Source of the DNA: Prado023 sp963697345
GTDB lineage: Bacteria; Actinomycetota; Actinomycetes; S36-B12; CAIYMF01
Assembly: GCA_963697345.1 (NCBI GenBank)
Contig: CAVONS010000008.1
Coordinates: 496,001-560,000, forward strand
Direction of reading: 5' to 3'
Length of the DNA: 64,000 bases
The notes under the pieces are model-generated. The model did not search any database. It had not been told where the DNA came from and saw only the letters and a list, made by a program, of their open reading frames with translations. Below are positions 43,241 to 52,820 of the stretch, piece after piece; within the stretch, counting starts at the first letter, position 1, and the number at the start of each line of letters is the position of its first letter. The translations under genes and the position numbers were made by a program.

Positions 43241-44362
43241 ATGAGCAACCTCGGGCTGGAGATGGCGGCGGGCACACGGCCGCCGGACGGTCCCCGGCAC
43301 CGGGGCAGGTCGTGGATCGCGATCCTGCTCAGTCTGGGGGTTCTGGCGGTGATCGCCCTGGGCGTCAAGTTCGCCATCGAGAACATCCCCGAGTTCGGGG
43401 GGCCGCCTGACTACATCGGTGAGGGCGTCGACCAGGTGGTGGTCGTCGTCGAGCCCGGACAGACGCTCGCCCAGATCGGGCAGACCCTCAAGAGCGAGGG
43501 CGTGGTCGCGTCGGTGGATGCCTGGCTCGAGGCGACGGCAGCCGAGCCGCGTGCCACGACCATCGGTCCGGGCTCCTACGACATGCTCACCGAGATGAGT
43601 GCCGAGTCCGCCGTGGCTCGGATGATCGACCCGGACACCCGTATCGTCGATGAGCTGCTCCTGCGTGAGGGGTTGCGCTTCTCCCAGAGCATCGTGGCGA
43701 TCTCTGAGGCCACCGGGATCTCGAAGAAGAAGCTGCGCACCACCTCGACGGAGGGCCGCATCGGCCTGCCGGAGTACGCCGAGGACAACGCTGAGGGGTT
43801 CCTGTTCCCGGCCACCTACGAGTTGGAGAAGGACGAGTCGGCGCGCCAGATCCTGTCCAGGCTGGTCGACCGGTGGGATGCCGCTGCGACCTCGGTGGAT
43901 CTTGAGGCGGGCGCCAAGGAGAACGGGATCACTGCCTATGAAGCGATGATCATCGCGAGCCTGATCCAGGCTGAGGGCCGCCCGGAGGACTTCGACAAGG
44001 TGGCACGGGTCATCTACAACCGCCTCGACCCCGAGACCTGGGGTGGCACGTACGGATTGCTGCAACTGGACGCGACTGTCAACTACGCGTTGGACAAGTC
44101 CGAGATCAACCTCACCCTGGAGGAACTGCAGAACACGGACTCGCCGTACAACACCTACATCAATCCAGGGCTGCCGCCGACGCCGATCAACTCCCCGGGT
44201 GAGGCGGCCATGGCTGCTGCCGTGAACCCCGCGGATGGCCCGTGGTTGTACTACGTCACCGTCAACCCCGACTCGGGCGAGACCAAGTTCACTGACAACT
44301 ACGACGAGTTCCTGGGCTTCAAGGCCGAGCTGACGAAGTGGCTCGCGGACAACCCGCAGTGA
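43241..44362 (+). CDS. mltG: Endolytic transglycosylase MltG
   Basis: 373 residues. N-terminal TM helix (WIAILLSLGVLAVIALGVKF), a LysM-like subdomain (VVVEPGQTLAQIGQTLKSEGVV) and the YceG catalytic domain with the active-site Glu in ASLIQAEGRPEDF and the family signatures NRLDPETW, LQLDATVNYAL and TYINPGLPPTPINSPG. MltG cuts nascent peptidoglycan strands at the membrane. ATG 43241 follows AGGAGTGAC and starts 1 base after ruvX; the stop overlaps aroE. Confidence 0.94.
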   Translation: MSNLGLEMAAGTRPPDGPRHRGRSWIAILLSLGVLAVIALGVKFAIENIPEFGGPPDYIGEGVDQVVVVVEPGQTLAQIGQTLKSEGVVASVDAWLEATAAEPRATTIGPGSYDMLTEMSAESAVARMIDPDTRIVDELLLREGLRFSQSIVAISEATGISKKKLRTTSTEGRIGLPEYAEDNAEGFLFPATYELEKDESARQILSRLVDRWDAAATSVDLEAGAKENGITAYEAMIIASLIQAEGRPEDFDKVARVIYNRLDPETWGGTYGLLQLDATVNYALDKSEINLTLEELQNTDSPYNTYINPGLPPTPINSPGEAAMAAAVNPADGPWLYYVTVNPDSGETKFTDNYDEFLGFKAELTKWLADNPQ

Positions 44363-45168
44363 GCCATTCGCCCCGGCGGCGGGCAGCAGTGCTCGGGCAT
44401 CCGATCGCCCACAGCCTCTCGCCGGTGCTGCACCGTACGGCCTACCGGCAGCTCGGACTGGACTGGGAGTACGAGGCCCACGACGTCGACGAGGCCGGGC
44501 TCCCCGGATTCCTGGACGGCTGCGGCCCGCAGTGGGCCGGGCTGTCCCTGACGATGCCACTCAAGCGGGTCGTTCTCCCGCTGCTGGACGACGTCAGTGA
44601 GCTGGTCGGGGTCGTCGGTGGTGCGAACACGGTGGTCATGGGGCCGGCCGGTCGGGTGGGCCACAACACGGATGTCGCGGGGATCGTCGAGGCGCTGCGC
44701 GACATCGGCGCCGAGTCGGGGCCGGCCGTCGTGCTGGGCGGGGGGGCCACGGCGGCCTCGGCGCTGGCGGCGCTCCATCAGCTGGGTTGTGCACGGGTGG
44801 TGGTGCACGCGCGGCGCCCTGAGGCTGCGGTGGAGCTGCACTCCGTCGCCGAACGGCTGGGGCTGGAGGTGGAGATCCAGGGATGGCCCACGGCGCTGCC
44901 CAGCCGTGCGCAGGCCTCCATTCTGGTGTGTACGGTGCCCGCAGAAGGTGCGGGTGGCCTCGCGGAACATGTCCCCGAGGCTCCCGGCTGGCTCCTCGAT
45001 GTCTCCTACAGCCCGTGGCCCCCACCGCTGGTAGCTGCGTGGCAAAGGGCTGGTGGGCGGGCAGTGGCCGGCGACGAGATGCTGCTGCACCAGGCCGTGG
45101 AGCAGGTCCGACTCATGACGGGTTCGGTGCCCGACGCGGCGGACGATGCGCAGCGCGCTGCAGGGTGA
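44359..45168 (+). CDS. aroE: Shikimate dehydrogenase
   Basis: 269 residues. Shikimate-binding motifs HSLSPVLH and LSLTMPLK (catalytic Lys), GANTVV, and NTDVAG are present, and the NADP loop is VVLGGGATAASALAAL. It reduces 3-dehydroshikimate. GTG 44359 overlaps the mltG stop by 4 bases. In mycobacteria a prepilin-peptidase-like gene follows aroE; here the whole type IV pilus locus does, with aroC, aroK and aroB beyond it. Confidence 0.93.
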   Translation: MSHSPRRRAAVLGHPIAHSLSPVLHRTAYRQLGLDWEYEAHDVDEAGLPGFLDGCGPQWAGLSLTMPLKRVVLPLLDDVSELVGVVGGANTVVMGPAGRVGHNTDVAGIVEALRDIGAESGPAVVLGGGATAASALAALHQLGCARVVVHARRPEAAVELHSVAERLGLEVEIQGWPTALPSRAQASILVCTVPAEGAGGLAEHVPEAPGWLLDVSYSPWPPPLVAAWQRAGGRAVAGDEMLLHQAVEQVRLMTGSVPDAADDAQRAAG

Positions 45169-45234
45169 ACTCGATCGGCGCAGAGGCGCTCAAGGCACGC
45201 AGGTCCGGTGACGATCCAGAGGCAAGGAGTGGGG

Positions 45235-45318
45235 ATGGCCCACGTCCACTCATACCAGGAGGGCCGACCTGATGGCGACCAACCTCTCCGGAAGCCTGTC
45301 CGAGTTCACGCTGGCTGA
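45235..45318 (+). CDS. Possible 27-codon upstream ORF, overlapping the DUF4388 start
   Basis: ATG 45235 has a very good AAGGAG site 6 bases upstream (45224-45229) and reads 27 codons before stopping inside the next gene, in a different frame. It could be a translational leader. Given the local indels, it could instead be the true start of the DUF4388 protein displaced by one base. The peptide (MAHVHSYQEG…) matches nothing recognisable. Confidence 0.25.
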   Translation: MAHVHSYQEGRPDGDQPLRKPVRVHAG

Positions 45319-46823
45319 GGTTCTGGCCCTGCTCAGCATGGGGCGGCGCACCGCGCGGATGCAGGTGAGCTCACCCACCGCAGTCGGGGTCGTGCAACCT
45401 CGTCGACGGCCGGGTCTCGTCAGCGACGGCTGACTGCAGCCGCGCCTCGCTGTTGCGCTCCGCGGTGGCTGCGTTGCCGATCCCCGCCGATGACCTTGCG
45501 GCGGCCGTGTGCACAGATGACCCAGTGCGCCATCTGGTGGACGGCGGTGTCGTGGACCGTGCCGAGGCCCAGCAAGTGGCTCAGGAGCAGTCCACCGAGG
45601 CCGTTGCCGAGATGCTGGGATGGGAGTCCGGAGAGTTCGCAGTGTCGGTGGGCGAGGTGGACTCCGGCGACATCGGGATGCGCGTCGAGGTCGACCAGCT
45701 GGTTGCGGCCGCAGAGGATCGCGCCCAGGCGTGGGCGGACCTGCGGGCTGCACTTCCCGCCGCAGACAGCGTCCTCGCGCTCGTCGCGGATGTGGCGCAG
45801 GGCCCGGTTGTGGACGCCGAGGATTGGGCCGTCCTGGCTCGCATTGACGGACGCCGGACCCTTGAGGAGGTCCTGGCAGCGATGGGTGCGGCGCCGCTGG
45901 CCGCCGGCCACCGCCTGGTCGACCTGATGGGTCGTGGGCTGGTGTCCGTGCGTGTGGGGGATGCTGATGCTGATTCCGAGCGGGCGAACCAGCTGATCGA
46001 CCAGTTCGAGGTGGGAGCCGGGGCTGTTGTTGGCTCTGCTGTTGAGGCTGAGGTCGAGGCGGTCGAGGTTGTTGCCGATGAGGTCCCCGAGCTGCTCGAG
46101 GTCCAGGCTGATGTGCCAGAGCCCACCGAGCTGGTCGTCAGCCAGCCGATGAGCCTTCCGGGTGAGGTCGAGCACGACGTGAGTCCGTCGGTCTTCGCCG
46201 CTGAAGCAGAGGAGCCGCCGATGCCGGTCTTCGAGCCGGTCTTCGAACCGGCCTGGGAGGTCGAGGCGTCGGGACCGGTGTTCGTGGACCCTGAGCCTGT
46301 GGCTCCTGTCGAGACAGAGCAGGTGTCGTTCCTGGATGATCCCGTCGCCTCCCTCGATGAGGCCGGGGCCGAGTTCGCTTGGTCACCGTGGGCGCAGGAG
46401 ATGGGCCTGAGCGAGGGCACATCGGGGAACTTCCAGGCTGCGCCGGCAGCGGAGGGGACCGTCGAGGAGGACGACTTCGGATCGGCCGACACCGACGCCT
46501 TCCCGGCACCGCAGGCGCCACAGGGAATGCAGCCGGTGTCCGACTCACCCGAGGTCTTCGAGGTCGTCCAGGTTGGGAGTGCAGCTCCTGCCCTGCTGCC
46601 GGAGCCGCGCCTGCCCGGAGACGGGGGCGCGGAGCAGGCGTATCACTTCGAGCCGCAGGTTGGGTCGCATGCGCTGGAGCCGCAGGTCCCCGAGCTGCCT
46701 TCCCCGGAGGCGGAGGTGACCAGCGCCGTGGCGCCGGGCTCTGCCGGTGAGCCCGACGCGGTGCCTGATCCTCTGGCAGGAGGGCTGCTCGCGCATCTGA
46801 TGTCGAGCGTGCGAGGGCTGTGA
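45272..46823 (+). CDS. DUF4388 (PATAN-type) protein, first gene of the type IV pilus locus; one frameshift
   Basis: About 516 residues after repair. The N-terminal DUF4388 domain starts at once (LSGSLSEFTLAEVLALLSMG), continues as NLVDGRVSSATADC and extends to about residue 220 with two helical repeats (VDAEDWAVLARIDGRRTLEEVLAA). The remainder to the end is acidic, Glu/Pro/Val-rich and probably disordered. The frame changes at about 45394 (GTG-c-AACCTC), where removing one base joins the halves. DUF4388 proteins are linked to surface motility and regulation in other bacteria; here its lead position suggests a pilus regulator or assembly adaptor. ATG 45272 has AGGAGG upstream. Confidence 0.75.
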
Positions 46824-46897
46824 TGGCTGGGCTGCCCGTGCGGGGCGGCCCGGGACCCAGCACCGCAAGTGCCGGGACCCGCGGGGGAGCGTGGGCC

Positions 46898-48567
46898 ATG
46901 AAGCAGTTGGGAGATGTCCTGCTCGAGCGTGGCCTTGCCACGCCCGAACAGGTCTATGAAGCCAGCCAGGAGCAGCGCCGGGTGGGGCGCAGCATGGGGC
47001 GGGTGCTCGTCGACCAGGGCGTCCTCACCGAGTCCAACCTGGTTGCTGCCCTCGCGGCCCAGATCGGGCTTGGACTTCATCGATCTCGGGGACGTGCTGA
47101 TCGATCCGTCCGCAGTGGCCCTGGTGCCTGGCGCGGTGTGTCGCCGGCACATGCTCGTCCCGGTGCGTTTCGTCGAGGGCAAGCTGGTCATCGCCATGGC
47201 CGACCCGGCCAACGTGATCGCCCTGGACGACGTGCGCACGATCGCCCAGGTCGATCTGAAGCCCGTCGTCTCGACCCGGGGTGACGTGATGGCGGCGATC
47301 GCCCGGGCCTATCGCGCCGGCGACGAGCTGGACAGCCTCAGCTCAGCCATCGAGGTCCGCAATCCCGAGGAGGAGGACCTCTCCCGGATCAAGGAGGTGG
47401 TCGAGGAAGCGCCCGATCGTCAAGTTCGTCAACCTGCTCATCACCCAGGGGATCCAGGACGGCGCCTCCGACATCCACATCGAGCCCACGGAACTCGACC
47501 TGCGGGTCCGGTTCCGCATCGACGGGGTCCTGCACGAGGTGATGCGCTCACCGAAGTCGATCCAGTCCGGGGTGATCAGCCGCCTGAAGATCATGGCCGA
47601 GATCAACATCGCCGAGCGACGCATCCCGCAGGACGGCCGGCTGTCGGTGAATGCCTACGGCCGCAAGATCGACCTGCGCGTGGCCACCCTGCCGACGGTG
47701 TGGGGCGAGAAGGTCGTCATGCGCATCCTGGACAACTCGACGGCCATGCTCGACCTGCAAGGACCTCGGCTTCACCGGGGGCAACTTCGATCGCTACAGG
47801 ACCAGCTACCTCAAGCCCTACGGGATGATCCTGGTCACCGGGCCCACCGGGTCGGGCAAGTCGACGACGCTGTACTCGACGCTGCACCAGATCAACAAGC
47901 CCGAGGTCAACATCATCACGGTCGAGGACCCGGTGGAGTACCGGCTGCCCGGGATCAACCAGGTCCAGACCAACGCGAAGGCCGGGCTGACGTTCGCCGC
48001 GGCCCTCCGGTCCATCCTGCGTGCCGACCCCGACGTGGTGCTGATCGGCGAGATCCGCGACCACGAGACGGCCCAGATCGCGATCGAGGCCTCTCTCACC
48101 GGCCACCTCGTGCTGGCCACCCTGCACACCAACGATGCCCCGTCGGCGGTGACTCGCCTCATCGAGATGGGCATCGAGCCGTTCCTGGTGGGCTCGGCGC
48201 TGGACTGTGTCCTGGCTCAGCGGCTGGCCAGGAGGCTGTGCAGCAAGTGCAAGGAGGAGTACACGCCCACAGCCGAGACCCTGCGAGCAGCGCGCTTCCC
48301 CTGGAACCCCGAGGGGCCGATCCCGACCCTGCACCGGCGGTGGGGTGCAGCGCATGCGCCAAGACCGGGTACAAGGGTCGCGTCGCGCTGCACGAGGTGA
48401 TGAGCGTCAGCGAGGCTGTGGAGCGACTCACTGTCGAGCGTGCCTCATCGGCCGCGATCGAGGCGGTCGCCCACTCGGAGGGCATGGTCTCGCTGCGCCT
48501 TGATGGCATGCACAAGGTCGGCAGGGGCGTCACGTCGTTGGACGAGATCCTGCGTGTTGTCGTGTAG
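46898..48567 (+). CDS. pilB: Type IV pilus extension ATPase PilB (GspE family); four frameshifts
   Basis: Hexameric ATPase that powers pilus extension. Read across four single-base indels (extra base near 47072, 47413 and 47759; missing base near 48338) it gives 555 residues, the normal length. The N-terminal T2SSE_N domain (KQLGDVLLERGLATPEQV), ASDIHIEPTELDLRVRFRIDG, Walker A GPTGSGKST, Walker B DPDVVLIGEIRDHETAQIA, the His box HLVLATLHTNDA and the zinc tetracysteine (CSKC; CSAC in the repaired VGCSACAKTGYKGR) are all present. No stop codons interrupt the corrected frame. ATG 46898 (GGGGGAGCG upstream) fits the family; ATG 46823 would add a Gly/Pro-rich leader. Confidence 0.85.
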
Positions 48568-48692
48568 ATCCGCGGCCGGTGCCCGGGGGCTCTCAGCGCT
48601 TTCTGGGGGCCCTTGCTCAAGTACCCACGCCGCACGCGCCGATGGAGCACCCAGAGGGCGGATGCCCTGCAGCGTCGACGCGCGGAGGGATC

Positions 48693-50280
48693 ATGGACGA
48701 GTTCGTCCCAGGAATGACCCGGCAGCAGGCCGCACCGGCAGGGGGTCCGCCGCCCGGTGAGGTGCGTTCGGCAACCTCGCAGCGGCCCGTGACGCAGGCG
48801 TCCCGACGCCCAGCCTGCCCGGGCGAGCCGCGCCGGCATCCCCACGGCACCTGCGGGACCGGCGTTCGCGCCCGCCCCGTGTCGGCGGGGATTCCCGGTC
48901 TGGCGCCCGCGGTCTCGGCACCTCCGGCTCCTGCCTCGTCGCCTGCTCCGCGTCACCTGCGGCCGCGTCGACTCCCACACGCACCAGCCGCGCCTGCGGC
49001 CTATGGATCCCCGGTCGGCGCACCACCCGCCCCTGCACCGGCCGCCCCAATTCGTCAGCCGGTGCCAGGCTTCGAGCCGGACACCAGGGGCGCTGATGTG
49101 GGTCTGGCGCCTCAGATGCCGAGTGCGATGCCGGTGCCGGAAGCTTCGCATCTCGCGAGTCGGACAACGCCGCCTACGCGAGGGCCTCAACCGAGGACGA
49201 GATCCGGGGTGATGACTTCTCCCTGGCACGAGGCGCTGATCACCATGCTGGAGATGCGTGGATCGGACCTGCACCTGACGGCTGGCGCGCCTCCCACCGT
49301 GCGTGTCGATGGCAGCCTGCGGCCGATCCCGGACATGCCGGAGCTCACGCCGGACACGATCCAGCGGGTGATGTACTCGATCGCCACCCAGCAGCAGCGT
49401 GAACGCTTCGAGGAGACCCTCGAGCTGGACTTCTCCTATGCCCTGCCGGAGGTTGCCCGGTTCCGGGTCAACCTCTACCGGCAGCGGGACTCGCTCGGAG
49501 CGGCATTCCGCGTGATCCCGTTCGAGATCAAGAGCATCGAGCAGCTGGGGATGCCGCCGGCGATGTCCAACTTCGCGGCCCTGCCGCGCGGCTTCGTGCT
49601 CGTCACCGGACCCACAGGCTCCGGGCAAGTCGACCACGCTCGCCGCCCTCGTGGACCTCGCCAACCGGACGCGCAACGACCACATCATGACGGTCGAGGA
49701 CCCCATCGAGTTCCTGCACCAGCACAAGAGCAGCCTGGTGAACCAGCGCGAGGTCGGTGAGGACACCTACTCCTTCGCCAACGCCCTGAAGCACGTGCTG
49801 CGCCAGGACCCCGACATCATCCTCGTCGGTGAGATGCGCGACCTCGAGACGATCCAGGTGGCCCTGACTGCAGCCGAGACGGGGCACCTCGTCTTCGCCA
49901 CCCTGCACACCCAGGACGCGGCCCAGACGGTCGACCGGGTCATCGACGTGTTCCCGCCGAGCCAGCAGCAGCAGATCCGCCAGCAGCTGGCCGGCACCCT
50001 GCAGGCGATCGTCTGTCAGACGCTGTGCAAGACGGTCGATGGGCGTGGCCGGGTGGCCGCGACCGAGGTGCTGGTGGCCACTCCGGCCATCCGCAACCTG
50101 ATCCGCGAGGGCAAGACCCACCAGATCTACTCCGCCCTGCAGGCCGGTGCCACACACGGCATGCACACGCTGGACCAGAACCTCGCCGAGCTCGTGAAGG
50201 CCGGTCGGATCAGCTACGACGTGGCCTTCGAGAAGTGCCATCACGCGGAGGACTTCACCCGCATGGCCGGAAAGCGCTGA
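48693..50280 (+). CDS. pilT: Type IV pilus retraction ATPase PilT with Pro/Ala-rich N-terminal extension; one frameshift
   Basis: The PilT core starts at about 49212 (WHEALITMLEMRGSDLHLTAG) and gives 355 residues, the usual size, after removing one G at 49623-49625 that breaks the Walker A motif GPTGSGKST. Walker B DPDIILVGEMRDLETIQ, the His box TGHLVFATLHTQDAAQTVDRVIDVFP and the PilT-specific AIRNLIREGK are intact. From ATG 48693 (GGAGGGATC upstream) there are 173 further residues rich in Pro, Ala and Arg; frame choice inside this linker is uncertain and more indels may be hidden. ATG 49212 is the alternative start. PilT depolymerises pili during twitching. Confidence 0.82.
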
Positions 50281-50291
50281 GGGGGGCGGGC

Positions 50292-51520
50292 ATGGCCAAG
50301 ACACTGGACTACGAGTACGCGGTACGCGACCGCTCCGGCAGGATGGTGCGCGGCAAGCTCAAGGCTGAGTCACCGGCAGTCGTGGCGAATCGACTCAAGT
50401 CCATGGGGTATGCACCGGTCTCGATCACGCAGGCGAACGCGGGCCTCAAGACGGAGATCAACGTCCCCGGGTTCGGCAAGAAGGTCGGGCTGAAGGACCT
50501 GTCCATCATGTCCCGCCAGTTCGCGACGATGGTCAACTCGGGACTCTCCCTCCTGCGATCGCTGACCATCCTCGAGGAACAGACCGAGTGCAAGCCGTTG
50601 GCCAAGGTGCTGGCCCAGGTGCGCAACGAGGTGGAGGGTGGCCGCGCGCTGAGCGATGCCCTGGCCGCGCACCCCACCGTCTTCCCGCCGCTCATGGTCA
50701 ACATGTGTCGAGCCGGCGAGGTCGGCGGGTTCCTCGACAGGTCGCTGCTGCAGGTGGCGGCGAACTACGAGGCCGAGGTCAAGCTGCGCGGCAAGGTGAA
50801 GTCCGCGATGACCTACCCGGTGGTCGTCGCCGTCATGGCCGTCCTGGGCGTCACCGGGATGCTGCTGTTCATCGTGCCGACGTTCAAGGAGATGTTCACC
50901 TCCTTGGGTGGGACTTTGCCCGCGCCGACGCGGTTCCTGGTGTTCCTCTCCGAGCTGCTCAAGCAGCTCGATGCCTCTTCATCGTGGTCTTCCTCGATTG
51001 CGCTTGGGAGTCCTCTGGAAGAAGTTCCAGCGGCACGCGAAGGTCCGCGACGTCGTCGACCCCCTGAAGCTCCGGATGCCGGTGTTCGGTCCGCTGTTCC
51101 AGAAGATCGTCGGTGGCGCGATTCACCCGAAACCTTGGCACGATGATCAGCTCCGGTGTGCCGATCCTGCAGGCGTTGGACATCGTGGCGGACACGACCG
51201 GCAACGTGGTGGTCGGCCGGGCGGTGCGTGACGTGCAGGAGAGCGTCCGCCAGGGCGAGTCGCTGGCCCGACCACTGCTCGACCATCCGGTGTTCCCGCC
51301 CATGGTGGTCCAGATGATGAGCGTCGGTGAGGACACCGGCGCGCTCGACGAGATGCTGCACAAGATCAGTGAGTTCTACGACCAGGAGGTTGAGGCCACG
51401 ACCGAGGCCCTGACCTCGCTGATCGAGCCCCTGATGATCGCGGTCATGGGCGTCGTCATCGGCGGCATGATCATCGCGCTGTACATGCCGATCTTCAAGG
51501 TGTTCGACCTGATCCAGTAG
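50292..51520 (+). CDS. pilC: Type IV pilus inner-membrane platform PilC (GspF family); four frameshifts
   Basis: 408 residues once four single-base indels are undone (missing C near 50975; extra base near 50995, 51006 and 51111), matching the family length. The N-terminal YEYAVRDRSGRMVRGKLKAES domain is followed by two GspF repeats: LSIMSRQFATMVNSGLSLLRSLTILEEQ and, after repair, FTRNLGTMISSGVPILQALDIVADTT. Each repeat ends in transmembrane helices (AVMAVLGVTGMLLFIVPTF; AVMGVVIGGMIIALYMPIF). Three indels fall in one 35-base stretch inside the LFIVVFLIALGVLWKKF helix. PilC links the ATPases to pilin assembly. Confidence 0.85.
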
Positions 51521-51572
51521 TTGTTCTCTGGCGAAGGCACACACCATGACCTGCGAAGAGGATGGGCACATA

Positions 51573-52000
51573 ATGGCCATACGTAGGGCACAGCCTTCCG
51601 AGTCAGGGCTTCACGCTGATCGAGTTGCTGGTCGTGATCGTGATCCTGGGGATCCTGGCCGCGATCTCGATACCCATCTTCTTCCAGCAGCGCGAGAAGG
51701 CCTGGGACGCGGCGGTGATGGCCGACCTGCGCAACGCATCCATCAGCCCAGGAGACCTTCATCACGGCGAAGGACCCGAGCCCATATGCGACAACGGTCA
51801 GCGGCCTGGTCGATGTCGGCTTCATGCCGTCCGCGCCCTCCAACTACTTCGGCTCGGCCTTCGCCATGGGCGTGTCGGCCCAGGCGTCCTACAGCTACTG
51901 CCTGACGGCGAGGTCTGCCAGTGGCACATACTTCGGCCTCAGCAGCGGGGTGGGGCTGGTGTCGAGCGACACTGCTCTGGACGCCGACAGCTGCAGCTAG
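51573..52000 (+). CDS. Type IV pilin, PilA-like (first copy); two frameshifts
   Basis: 141 residues after removing one G near 51609 and one A at 51745. The class III signal is a short basic leader ending in Gly followed by FTLIELLVVIVILGILAAIS, cut and N-methylated by PilD. PVF-like IPIFFQQREKAWDAAVMADLRNASIAQETF follows, strikingly like the second pilin (IPVFLNQRAKGWDAAVKADLRNAATAQETY). The C-terminus has two Cys (SYCLTARSASG…DADSCS) that can close the pilin D-loop. ATG 51573 is likely; ATG 51549 in the same frame would lengthen the leader. Confidence 0.82.
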
Positions 52001-52009
52001 GCCCCGAGC

Positions 52010-52057
52010 CCGGTAGCCGCAGCTACTGGCCCGCGCCGACGGCCACCGGCAGCCGTC
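52010..52057 (+). terminator. Two hairpins after the first pilin gene
   Basis: CCGGTAGC-cgca-GCTACTGG (52010-52029; one G-T pair) and GACGGC-N8-GCCGTC (52038-52057) stand just after the stop codon at 52000. They could attenuate read-through into the second pilin or stabilise the pilin mRNA 3' end. Confidence 0.45.
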
Positions 52058-52122
52058 GGGTGCACGGGGAGCAGTGCCCGGCCGGGCTATGTCGCACATC
52101 ACGGGTCGGGTACGAGCGGTCT

Positions 52123-52138
52123 TCACCCGATCGGGTGA
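52123..52138. promoter_or_regulatory. 16-base perfect palindrome upstream of the second pilin gene
   Basis: TCACCCGATCGGGTGA reads the same on both strands. It lies about 97 bases before ATG 52235 in the 234-base gap between the two pilin genes, after the hairpins. The lack of a loop favours a dimeric repressor/activator site over an RNA hairpin. The remaining gap contains an AAGGAG ribosome binding site and no clear -35/-10 pair. Confidence 0.4.
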
Positions 52139-52234
52139 CAACAGAAGCCCGATTCAAGAGCCCCGATACCCGCTCCGATGAACTCACTGTCCGGACCCAA
52201 GCCGGGCCTCACGTCAACACACAAGGAGCAACAC

Positions 52235-52667
52235 ATGTTGGAGAAGCTGCGCAAGGAGCGGGGCGACGAGGGCTTCACCCTCATCGAGCTCCTCGTCGTC
52301 ATCATCATCATCGGCATCCTCGCCGCCATCGCCATCCCGGTCTTCCTCAACCAGCGCGCCAAGGGCTGGGACGCCGCGGTCAAGGCCGACCTGCGCAACG
52401 CCGCGACGGCCCAGGAGACCTACCTGACGGAGACGGGTGTCTACTCCGCCGAGACGCCGATCGATCGTCAGCGACACCGGGGAGCTGGGTCATGGTCGGA
52501 TTCAAGTACTCGACCGCGCACGAACTACGACGGCGACACGGCGACCATCGTCGGTCGACGCCGACACCAACCAGTCCTACTGCCTGACCGCGCTGTCCGC
52601 TTCCGGCAAGAACTGGGAGTACTCGAGCCCCGGTGGCCTGCTGGAGGGCGACTGCACCCTGATCTGA
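52235..52667 (+). CDS. Type IV pilin, PilA-like (second copy); four frameshifts
   Basis: 142 residues after removing four single inserted bases between about 52462 and 52560. ATG 52235 follows AAGGAGCAACAC. The prepilin leader MLEKLRKERGDEG ends at the Gly cleavage site and FTLIELLVVIIIIGILAAIA is the hydrophobic spine. The globular part reads ADLRNAATAQETYLTETGVYSAETPI, then SWVMVGFKYSTAH, NYDGDTATIV, and finally DADTNQSYCLTALSASGKNWEY with LLEGDCTLI; the two Cys probably form the D-loop disulfide. Followed at once by a strong terminator, so this is likely the abundant major pilin. Confidence 0.83.
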
Positions 52668-52679
52668 GTCAGTAGCACT

Positions 52680-52713
52680 GAGAGGCCCCGGACCGTGAGG
52701 TCCGGGGCCTCTC
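52680..52713 (+). terminator. Strong hairpin terminator after the second pilin gene
   Basis: GAGAGGCCCCGGACC-gtga-GGTCCGGGGCCTCTC is a perfect 15-base stem with a tetraloop, 12 bases after the stop codon. No U-run follows. It separates the ATPase/pilin genes from the minor-pilin genes. Confidence 0.85.
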
Positions 52714-52820
52714 GGCACGGCGGGAGTCGGAGCCTGCGCCAGTGAGCCCGGGCGCTGCGCTGCGGAAATTCGTCGGCCGGGAGGCTACATGCCGGGCCTC
52801 TGGCGGCCGATAACTCACGC

